From: Anaerolineae bacterium
GTDB lineage: Bacteria; Chloroflexota; Anaerolineae; J102
Assembly (NCBI GenBank): GCA_027002405.1
Contig: JALWZT010000312.1
Location: 1-36,745 of the forward strand
Direction of reading: 5' to 3'
Length of the DNA: 36,745 bases
Of this stretch, positions 30,704 to 36,745 are shown piece by piece. The notes under the pieces were generated by a model. It did no database searches. It was not told the DNA's origin and saw nothing but the letters and a program-made list of their open reading frames with translations. Within the stretch, counting starts at the first letter, position 1; the number at the start of each line of letters is the position of its first letter. Position numbers and translations under genes: made by a program.

Positions 30704-31756
30704 CTATAACCGGCCCCAATAGGCCATGAGCTCGGCATTGAGGATAGAGCCTCCCGCAGCCCCGCGGATGGTGTTGTGTCCCAGCAATGAAAAACGCCAA
30801 TCCAAAAGTTTGCAGGGACGAATGCGCCCCACCACCGTCGCCATGCCCTGGCCCGCCATGCGATCCAATCGGGGCTGAGGGCGATGCATGCCATCGACCA
30901 CCACCACGGCCGGATCCGGGGCGCTGGGCAGCCCGAGTTCCTGAGGCAGCCGCCGGTAGCTTCGGAACGCGTCCAGGATGTCATCTTTAGACGCCTCCCA
31001 GGCCAAGGCGACAGACACCGCTTCGGTGTGGCCATCCAGCACAGGTACCCGATGACAATGCGCGGTGATGGTCATGTCGGCAAAGTGAACACGTCCATCT
31101 TTCAACTCCCCCATAATCTTAAGGGGTTCGGTTTCTACCTTTTCTTCTTCGCCATAACTGTGGGGAACCACATTGTCGATCAAATCCATGGAAGGGATGC
31201 CAGGATACCCGGCGCCCGAAGCGGCCTGCAGCGTGGCCACGAACACCTTTTCCACACCAAAAGCCACATGCAAGGGATGCAAGGCTCCAATGAGATGGGT
31301 GGAGGTACAGTTGGCATTGCAGACAATGAAGCCGTCCCACCCCCGGCGCTGCTGTTGAACGGGGATCATATCCAGATGTTCGGGGTTGACTTCGGTGATC
31401 ACCAGGGGCACATCCTCTTCCATGCGAAAAGCCGAGGCATTGGAGAAGATGTAATGGCCCTGGGACGCGAAGAGGGGTTCCAAAACCCGGGCTTCGGACG
31501 CGGGCAAGGCCGAAAAGAGGACTCGGGCCCAGGCCTGGCCTTGATCGGCCCGGCTCACGGTCATATCAGCCACCCGAGAGGGCAGAGGGTCACTCAAGAC
31601 CCAGCGGACCACATCGCCGTAACGCTGGCCCGCGGAACGTTCCGAAGCCAGCAAATCCGTGATTTCAAACCAGGGATGATCCGCCAGGAGCGCGATGAAA
31701 CGTTGTCCCACCGCACCCGTGGCGCCGATGATGCCGACAGGGATTTTGTTCGTCAT
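30704..31756 (-). CDS. asd: Aspartate-semialdehyde dehydrogenase (archaeal/fungal type)
   Basis: Makes aspartate semialdehyde from aspartyl phosphate with NADPH, the branch point to lysine, threonine and methionine. Its 350 residues match the archaeal/fungal-type subfamily: VGIIGATGAVGQRFIALLAD for NADP at the N-terminus, the catalytic Cys in GFIVCNANCTSTHLIGAL, AASGAGYPGIPSMDLIDNV and the catalytic His in HCHRVPVLDGHTEAV. The C-terminal NTIRGAAGGSILNAELM is typical. The ATG at 31756 follows a weak GAGG. It is 84 bp downstream of the TrpF-like gene, a gap that holds a short period-6 array and a GGTTCA/TGAACC dyad. Confidence 0.95.
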   Translation of the reverse strand: MTNKIPVGIIGATGAVGQRFIALLADHPWFEITDLLASERSAGQRYGDVVRWVLSDPLPSRVADMTVSRADQGQAWARVLFSALPASEARVLEPLFASQGHYIFSNASAFRMEEDVPLVITEVNPEHLDMIPVQQQRRGWDGFIVCNANCTSTHLIGALHPLHVAFGVEKVFVATLQAASGAGYPGIPSMDLIDNVVPHSYGEEEKVETEPLKIMGELKDGRVHFADMTITAHCHRVPVLDGHTEAVSVALAWEASKDDILDAFRSYRRLPQELGLPSAPDPAVVVVDGMHRPQPRLDRMAGQGMATVVGRIRPCKLLDWRFSLLGHNTIRGAAGGSILNAELMAYWGRL

Positions 31757-31808
31757 AAGGAAAACCTCGTGGGATGAAGGTTAGGATCAGGATTAGGGGT
31801 GAGGGCGT

Positions 31809-31822
31809 GGTTCACCTGAACC
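31809..31822. promoter_or_regulatory. GGTTCA-CC-TGAACC dyad
   Basis: A perfect 6-bp inverted repeat with 2-bp centre between the TrpF-like gene and asd. The adjoining sequence to TTTTGGAG resembles the left tip of the inverted-repeat element at 22289-22310, so it may be an element remnant rather than an operator. Confidence 0.35.
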
Positions 31823-31840
31823 TTTTGGAGCCCCTCGGTA

Positions 31841-32521
31841 TCAGTGCAGATGCGCCTGCCGCTGGACGGCCTGGATAAAGGCTCTTATGGCCGAGGGGTC
31901 TTTGACCCCAGGGCTCGTTTCCACCCCCGCGTCCACATCCACACCCCAGGGATGGACCTGGGCTACGGCTTGGGCCACGTTTTCGGGGGTCAGGCCACCG
32001 GCCAGGAGGATGCTGCGCAGGCGGGCCATTTGGCTCGCCACCCGCCAATGTGCGGCGAGATCTGTGTCGGGCGTGGGCAGGTCCAAAAGCAAGCGCGGGC
32101 CCCAACGAGGGGTCAGCGCCGCGTAAAAGCTGGCCTCTGCGTCCGCTTCCTCGTAAGTCCGAGGCCGGATAGCCTTATAAGCCCGTTTTTTCAGGGCTTC
32201 CAGCACGCCTACGGGCTCCGAGCCGCTGAGTTGAGCCCAATCCAGCCCCACCAGGGCCATGATGGCCGCGATATAGGCCGCGGGTTGGTCCACAAAGACC
32301 CCCACTGTCCGATAGCGTGGTTTGTCAGGATCCACAGGATAGCGGCGATGAAGCTCAATCACGATATCCCGGGCCTGTTCAGGGGACACAAATCGAGGCG
32401 AAGCCGGGTGAAAGACAAAACCCAGCAGGTCGGCACCGGCTTCTACCGCGACAATGGCATCTTCAAGTCGCGTAAGCCCGCCGATTTTAACTTTGGGAAT
32501 CCGTTGGCGAGGAGGTTTCAT
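31841..32521 (-). CDS. Phosphoribosylanthranilate isomerase-like protein (TrpF family, altered catalytic site)
   Basis: A 226-residue (beta/alpha)8 protein of the TrpF family; TrpF isomerises phosphoribosylanthranilate in tryptophan synthesis. Overall order fits: VKIGGLTRLEDAIVAVEAGADLLGFVF, PRFVSPEQARDIV, TVGVFVD, LLLDLP, ILLAGGLTPENVAQAV and GVDVDAGVETSPGVKDP. Key differences stand out. The invariant KICGxT catalytic Cys is Gly14 (codon GGC). The VQLHG motif is AQLSG. The GGTG phosphate loop before FDW is absent. The LLLD aspartate is kept. No other trp gene is nearby. Either this protein has a changed chemistry or it is a paralog with a different substrate. The ATG is at 32521, with AGGAGG eight nucleotides before it partly inside the coding start; initiation is uncertain. 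Confidence 0.75.
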   Translation of the reverse strand: MKPPRQRIPKVKIGGLTRLEDAIVAVEAGADLLGFVFHPASPRFVSPEQARDIVIELHRRYPVDPDKPRYRTVGVFVDQPAAYIAAIMALVGLDWAQLSGSEPVGVLEALKKRAYKAIRPRTYEEADAEASFYAALTPRWGPRLLLDLPTPDTDLAAHWRVASQMARLRSILLAGGLTPENVAQAVAQVHPWGVDVDAGVETSPGVKDPSAIRAFIQAVQRQAHLH

Positions 32522-32751
32522 GAAGGGCAGGGGGTAGGGGGATGGAACGCAGATTTGCGCCGATGCAGCGCAGATTTCCGCAGCTATTCGTCATGCTGAG
32601 CGACCGAAGGGAGCGAAGCATCTAGCGAGCGAAGCGAGCGCTATGCCGTGGTTTTTGCGCTTCGCTAGATTCCTCGGTCGCTTCGCTCCCTCGGAATGAC
32701 GTCGCGAGGCTCTACTGAACACTGATTACTGATAACTGATTACTGATAACT
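32522..32751. repeat. Repeat spacer
   Basis: It holds GCAGATTTGCGCCGA units, a palindromic repeat copy (32589-32705), a period-7 ACTGATT/ACTGATA array (32714-32750) and CTATTTACGCAGCAG, which covers the stop codon of the TIGR01777-type gene. Confidence 0.82.
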
Positions 32752-33678
32752 CTATTTACGCAGCAGTTCCTCCAATGCCATCTCGAGGGTAGGGAATGCA
32801 AACTGGAAGCCCAGGTCAAGCAATCGCTTGGGGAGCACGCGCTGGCCTTTCAGAAGCAGGTCCGCGAGCTCTCCCAGGGTCAGGCGTAGCAGCCAGCCCG
32901 GGGTGGGAAGAAAGGCCGGTCGGCCCATCACCTGCCCCAGGGTCAGGGCAAATTCTCGGTTGGTAACCGGATGGGGCGCGGTCAGGTTGAAAGGCCCCGA
33001 GGCTTGCGGGTGAGTGAGCAGAAAGTGCAGAGCCCGGACTTCATCCTGCAGATGAATCCATGACCACCATTGCTGGCCCGAGCCCAACGGCCCGCCCAGG
33101 AAGAATCGGAAGGGCAGCATAGTGGGGGGCAATGAGCCTCCCTGAGTGCTGAGCACCAGGCCGGTGCGGGCCAGCACGCGACGGACGCCCCAGGCTTCCA
33201 CAGGCTCACTGGCGGCTTCCCATTGCCGAACCACCTGAGCCAGGAAATCCTGGCCCGGCGGCGCGTTCTCATCCAGGATGGTGTCATCCACCCGGCCGCC
33301 GTAGTAGCCAATGGCGGAGCCCTGAACCAGCACCTGGGGCTTTTCCCGTGCCTGGTCGATGGCTTCGACCACGGCCCGGGTCGCGTGCACGCGGCTTTCC
33401 AGAATACGTTGTTTTCGGGCTTTCGTCCAACGAGCGGGGATAAGACCTGTCCCCGCGATGCTCTCTCCGGCCAGATTCACGATCGCGGTGGCCCCTTCCA
33501 CCCAGTGGCCCCAACCGGACGCGGTGCGCGCGTCCCAGGGAACCACCTGAACGTCCGCGGGCAGGCGGGCCTGAGAGGGATGACGAGAAAGCACCACAAT
33601 CTGGTAGCCTTCTTGCAGCAAAAGAGGGACGAGGGCCCGGCCGATCAGACCGGTTCCTCCCGTTATGATCACGCGCAT
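32752..33678 (-). CDS. TIGR01777-family NAD(P)-binding epimerase-like protein
   Basis: A 308-residue extended-SDR protein of the TIGR01777 (YfcH-like) family; the substrate of the family is not established. It has the N-terminal VIITGGTGLIGRALVPLLL dinucleotide-binding motif, IVNLAGESIAG, RWTKARKQRILESRV, the GSAIGYYGG active-site Tyr region (about 122-130), VLARTGLVLS, and WWSWIHLQDEVRAL. The C-terminal DUF1731-type tail ends with the L(L)DLGFQFAFPTLEMALEEL pattern. I start it at ATG 33678 after AGGAG; GTG at 33684 is also possible. The stop TAA/TAG is in the CTGCGTAAATAG repeat boundary. Confidence 0.92.
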   Translation of the reverse strand: MRVIITGGTGLIGRALVPLLLQEGYQIVVLSRHPSQARLPADVQVVPWDARTASGWGHWVEGATAIVNLAGESIAGTGLIPARWTKARKQRILESRVHATRAVVEAIDQAREKPQVLVQGSAIGYYGGRVDDTILDENAPPGQDFLAQVVRQWEAASEPVEAWGVRRVLARTGLVLSTQGGSLPPTMLPFRFFLGGPLGSGQQWWSWIHLQDEVRALHFLLTHPQASGPFNLTAPHPVTNREFALTLGQVMGRPAFLPTPGWLLRLTLGELADLLLKGQRVLPKRLLDLGFQFAFPTLEMALEELLRK

Positions 33679-33730
33679 AAGCACTCTCCTGGAGTGACTG
33701 GCTGAGGACGTCCCATGCGATTGCCACCTT

Positions 33731-33739
33731 ATTGTATCA
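33731..33739 (-). promoter_or_regulatory. Extended -10 promoter of the TIGR01777 gene
   Basis: On the minus strand TGATACAAT: TACAAT (33731-33736) with TG extension, about 53 bp upstream of the start codon. No convincing -35 is present. Confidence 0.5.
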
Positions 33740-33957
33740 GAAACTCTTCTACGGCACGAACCCGGTCTGATTTGTAAATAGGATTCGGATCAGGATTAGG
33801 ATTGAGGATCGTCAGGACAACGTTGAGCGAGGCGACAACGGGCGTCAAACGTAAAACGTGAAACGTGATAACTTTACGCATCACGCATTACGCATCACGT
33901 TTCACGGCCCGCCAGTCTGGCTGCGAGGCGTTTTCATTCGTATCGGCGAGTCGTCGC
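33740..33957. repeat. Repeat spacer
   Basis: A CTATTTACAAATCAG boundary (as complement, 33768-33782), a period-6 array (33779-33803) and a CAACGTTGAGCGAGGC module come first. Paired period-7 arrays follow (CGTAAAACGTGAAACGTGA against TTACGCATCACGCATTACG, 33847-33900), then a GAGGCGTTTTCATTCGTATCGG module that runs into the 3' end of the Cys-rich gene. Confidence 0.8.
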
Positions 33958-34257
33958 TTATGGTGACTGTTCCAACGCGCATTGGGGGCAATAGAGCGGA
34001 TCTTCCAGTTCGATCATATGCCGGGCGCACACTGCGTACACCTCCACCCGGTCGACCAGGCCCCACTTGCGCACCACCGTGGCTTCCAGCGCGATCTCCT
34101 GGCAATTGGTATGAAGCAGGATATGGGGAACCGGGCAGGTTTTACACAGGCCCGGCTTCCAGGGCCGGGATTGAGGATTGCGTTTAATGAGGCGGCATTC
34201 CTTGGTTTCCCGTCCGCGATGATAATCCTCGTGATAGTAGCGGCAGGGGATGGACAT
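33958..34257 (-). CDS. Small Cys-rich protein, function unknown
   Basis: A 99-residue protein with eight cysteines, several as metal-binding pairs: CRYYHEDYHRGRETKEC (5 and 21), CKTC (about 39-42), NC, VCARH and YCPQC near the end. The layout suggests one or two zinc sites. I do not recognise a family. I start it at ATG 34257; no ribosome site is seen, but a near-consensus promoter lies 77 bp upstream. The last residues, EQSP and TAA, come from GAACAGTCACCATAAGC, which is the core of the CTATTTnC element with ATGAGC changed to ATAAGC. The gene is divergent from moeA. Confidence 0.7.
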   Translation of the reverse strand: MSIPCRYYHEDYHRGRETKECRLIKRNPQSRPWKPGLCKTCPVPHILLHTNCQEIALEATVVRKWGLVDRVEVYAVCARHMIELEDPLYCPQCALEQSP

Positions 34258-34333
34258 GGTGGGTGGATTCGGATTGGATGAGAGGGTGGCGCGGCCTTTC
34301 CTGCTCGGGTATACTAATGGTGTGTTCGTGCCA

Positions 34334-34361
34334 AGTATACGCCGGAATCCGATGATGTCAA
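34334..34361 (-). promoter_or_regulatory. Sigma70 promoter of the Cys-rich gene
   Basis: On the minus strand a perfect TTGACA (34356-34361) is followed after 16 nt by TATACT (34334-34339). It lies between the divergent genes, 25 bp before the moeA start, so the two transcription units may interfere. A second TATACT on the plus strand (34310-34315) could serve moeA but lacks a -35. Confidence 0.75.
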
Positions 34362-34386
34362 ACTGGCCCCGCGGAGGGGGTGTCTC

Positions 34387-36270
34387 ATGCGTTTTTCCGA
34401 CCTTCATCCTCTAGATCAAGCGCTGACTCGTTGGCGCGCCGCGCTGGCAGAGATCGGCGCGTTGCAGCCTTTGCCCGCGGAAACGATTCCCACCGCACAG
34501 GCTTTGGGCCGCGTCACCGCGGCCGCGGTGTGGGCGCGCCTATCCGTCCCCCATTATCACGCGGTGGCTATGGATGGCTATGCTGTCCGTTCACAGCAAA
34601 CCCAATCCGCCACCCCTCTGTCACCCCTGCGCTTACGGGTGGGGCAGGCTGCCTTCTATGTCAACACGGGAGACCCCCTTCCGCCCGGTTGTGATGCGGT
34701 GATTCCCCAGGAAGATGCCCAGGTGCACGCCCAGGACCTGCTTCTCACTCATCCTGTGCCAGCCTGGCAACACATCCGACTGTTGGGCGAAGATATCGTG
34801 GCCACGGAATTGGTTATTCCCGCGCATCATCGTCTGCGCCCCCAAGACCTGGGCGCGATTTTGGGGAGTGGGCATCATGGGGTGCGGGTGTTTCGCAGGC
34901 CGCGCATCGCCCTTCTGCCCCTGGGGCAACGATTGGTACCGGCCAGCCCTCATGTGGGCCCGGGGCAGATCATCGAATTCAACAGCACGGTGTTGGCGGC
35001 CATGGCCGAAACCTGGGGCGCTCAGGCCATCACCTACCCGCCTTTGGCCCCTGAGCTGGATATCACCCTGGAGCAAGTCCGAGTGGCATTGGAAGACCAC
35101 GATCTGGTTGTGCTCAATGCAGGGGCCGCGGGAGGTGCTCGGGACCGGGCCGCGTCCATTATCGCTCATTTGGGGCATATTGTCGTCCAAGGGGTAGCTT
35201 TGCGCCCGGGACATGCCGTGATCTTGGGACACGCGCTGGGCAAACCCATCGCGGCCATCCCCGGCTTTCCGGTCAGTGCCATCACCGCGTTTGAACAGAT
35301 TGTACATCCGCTTCTGGAAGCCTGGCACGGTCAATCCTACGCACGACCTCCTCATATCCGGGCCATGGTGGCCCAGTCGATCCCTTCAGACCCGCAGATG
35401 GATGAATTTGTGCGGGTTACTGTGGCTCATACCTATCGGGGGAAAGTGGCCCGGCCCTTGCCTCGCGGTGCCGGAGCCATCATGAGCATGGTGCGTGCGG
35501 ATGGGGTGGTGCACATCCCCCGAGGCCAGGCCGAAATCCCGGCCTCCAGCCAGGTGGAGGTGGCTCTTCTGCGCCCGCATCAGGCCTTGCCCCAGACCAT
35601 CCTTCACATCGGCAGCCACGATCTGGCTCTGGATATTCTGGCCGACCAACTGCGCCGGGCTCATCCCACTCGCTACCTCAACTCCCTGCATGTGGGGTCG
35701 GAAGAAGGCCTGCGGGCCCTGGCCCGGGGTGAGGCGCATTTCGCGGGCGTGCATCTTCTGGACCCTGACACCGGTGAGTACAACCGGCCCGCCGTGAAAC
35801 GCCATCTGGCTCATGTGCCGGTGGTGATCCTGCCCTTTTTGATCCGGGTTCAGGGCTTATTGGTTGCGGCTGGGAATCCCAAAAACATCCAGAGCCTGGC
35901 CGACCTGGTCCGGCCCGATGTGTGCTTTGTCAATCGTCAAGCTGGGTCGGGCACACGGGTGTTGCTGGATTATCACTTGCAACGTTTGGGATTGGACCCT
36001 GCGCAGATTCAGGGGTATCAGCGGGAAGAGCATTCCCATCTGGCCGTTGCCGCAGCCGTGGCCCATGGCGCGGCCGATGTAGGCTTGGGCATCCTGGCCG
36101 CGGCCCGGGCTTTGGACCTGGATTTCATCCCTCTTTTCCGCGAACCTTACGATCTGGTCATGCCACGGGCCCATTATGAAAGCGACCTGCTGGCCCCCTT
36201 GCTCGATTTGATCCACTCGGATCACTTCCGTCACACAGTCATCGCCCTGGGCGGCTATGAGCCCGAATAA
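34387..36270 (+). CDS. moeA: MoeA molybdotransferase fused to a PBP-like domain
   Basis: A 627-residue fusion. Residues 1 to about 408 are MoeA, which inserts molybdate into molybdopterin. Seen are RVTAAAVWARLSVPHYHAVAMDGYAV (parts), NTGDPLPPGCDAVIPQED, HIRLLGEDIV, the RIALLPLGQRL-GQIIEFNS substrate region, VVLNAGAAGGARD (the usual TTGGxSxGxxD is altered here), and AAIPGFPVSAITAFEQIV. Residues about 414-627 form a periplasmic-binding-like (LysR-effector/ModA-like) domain: HIGSHDLALDILADQL, GLRALARGEAHFAGVHLLDPDTGEYN, CFVNRQAGSGTRVLLDYHL, AVAHGAADVGLGIL. Such fusions may bind an oxyanion or cofactor. GGAGGGGGT precedes the ATG by five nucleotides. The stop is followed directly by CTATTTAC. Confidence 0.93.
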   Translation: MRFSDLHPLDQALTRWRAALAEIGALQPLPAETIPTAQALGRVTAAAVWARLSVPHYHAVAMDGYAVRSQQTQSATPLSPLRLRVGQAAFYVNTGDPLPPGCDAVIPQEDAQVHAQDLLLTHPVPAWQHIRLLGEDIVATELVIPAHHRLRPQDLGAILGSGHHGVRVFRRPRIALLPLGQRLVPASPHVGPGQIIEFNSTVLAAMAETWGAQAITYPPLAPELDITLEQVRVALEDHDLVVLNAGAAGGARDRAASIIAHLGHIVVQGVALRPGHAVILGHALGKPIAAIPGFPVSAITAFEQIVHPLLEAWHGQSYARPPHIRAMVAQSIPSDPQMDEFVRVTVAHTYRGKVARPLPRGAGAIMSMVRADGVVHIPRGQAEIPASSQVEVALLRPHQALPQTILHIGSHDLALDILADQLRRAHPTRYLNSLHVGSEEGLRALARGEAHFAGVHLLDPDTGEYNRPAVKRHLAHVPVVILPFLIRVQGLLVAAGNPKNIQSLADLVRPDVCFVNRQAGSGTRVLLDYHLQRLGLDPAQIQGYQREEHSHLAVAAAVAHGAADVGLGILAAARALDLDFIPLFREPYDLVMPRAHYESDLLAPLLDLIHSDHFRHTVIALGGYEPE

Positions 36271-36745
36271 CTATTTACGGAGCAGGCGACATGAGCGGTA
36301 GTTCGCCGCATAACGATGAAAATGGGGCACATTTGCAGGTTTGCAGGTGGCACGTGGCAAGTGGCAGGTGGAGGGGACGCAGATTTGCGCAGATGCGACG
36401 CAGATTTCCGCAGATATTCGTCATGCTGAGCGACCGGAGGGAGCGAAAGCCTGCCCTGAGGAATCGAAGGGCATCTAGCGAGCGAAGCGAGCGCCATGCC
36501 GTGGTTTTTGCGCTTCGCTAGATTTCCTTCGTCTGCGCTCAGGACATGCCTCGGTCGCTTCGCTCCCTCGGAATGACATCGCGAGGCCCTATTTACGGAA
36601 CAGTCACCATGAGCGATAAGCTCACCGCATAACGACGAAAATAGGACGCAGGTGGCGGGTGAGCATGAGACCTCGGAGGGTCTGCGCAGACCTCCGAGGT
36701 CTGGGGCCACCACGCCCGCCCGGCGATGAAGTCGCCGGGCTATAA
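36271..36745. repeat. Repeat-mosaic spacer at the window end
   Basis: A compact CTATTTAC-type element begins one base after the moeA stop (36272-36324). GCAGGT/GGCACGT period-7 units (36333-36370), GCAGATTTGCGCAGA units, an enlarged palindromic repeat copy (36419-36582), a second compact element (36592-36644), and a hairpin GACCTCGGAGG/CCTCCGAGGTC (36670-36701) follow. The end is a fragment of the 133-bp repeat (36708-36745). No gene is seen; the next gene is outside the window. Confidence 0.82.

Overview
This 36.7 kb window is bacterial chromosome, most likely from a thermophilic or thermophile-related member of the Chloroflexota (Anaerolineae-like). The signs are indirect. There is a two-domain protein disulfide oxidoreductase typical of thermophiles, an archaeal/fungal-type aspartate-semialdehyde dehydrogenase, a short stand-alone N-acetylglutamate synthase, a secreted protein ending in a YLPxV-type tail, and a MoeA fused to a periplasmic-binding-like domain. 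No rRNA, tRNA, CRISPR array, transposase or phage gene is visible.

Layout. 1-2.3 kb: repeats, thiamine pyrophosphokinase (minus) and, far upstream of it, a promoter, TPP riboswitch and terminator. 2.4-5.1 kb: arginine genes argB, argD and a short NAG synthase (minus). 5.2-6.2 kb: two CBS-pair proteins. 6.2-8.9 kb: dnaX, ybaB/ebfC and recR. 9.3-13.5 kb (plus): a 188-bp MITE-like insertion, a TPR remnant, acylphosphatase, a FecR-like membrane protein, an orphan acyl carrier protein, a TIGR00725 nucleotide-binding protein and a secreted protein. 13.9-22.2 kb (minus): a cell-surface glycan cluster with a helix-hairpin-helix protein, flippase, methyltransferase, sulfotransferase, FemAB-like acyltransferase, polysaccharide deacetylase and glycosyltransferase. 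22.8-26.6 kb (plus): disulfide oxidoreductase, LonB-like protease and UbiX. 27.0-33.7 kb (minus): FtsK, RluE-like pseudouridine synthase, Asd, a TrpF-like protein and a TIGR01777 epimerase. 34.0-36.3 kb: a small Cys-rich protein and a divergent MoeA-PBP fusion.

The most unusual content is between the genes. Almost every spacer is a mosaic of a few dispersed modules: an element bounded by CTATTTnC; a ~120-bp imperfect palindrome present eight times; many period-7 tandem arrays with different unit sequences; and a period-6 array of the AATCCT type. The modules abut start codons and ribosome sites. At many genes they lie across the stop codon, so that the final residues and the stop are read from repeat sequence. 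In dnaX the period-6 array lies inside the reading frame and encodes an Asn-Pro/Asp-Pro tract.

The genes look intact and mostly housekeeping. The proposed novelty is a repeat system that shapes gene ends, leaders and occasionally coding sequence.
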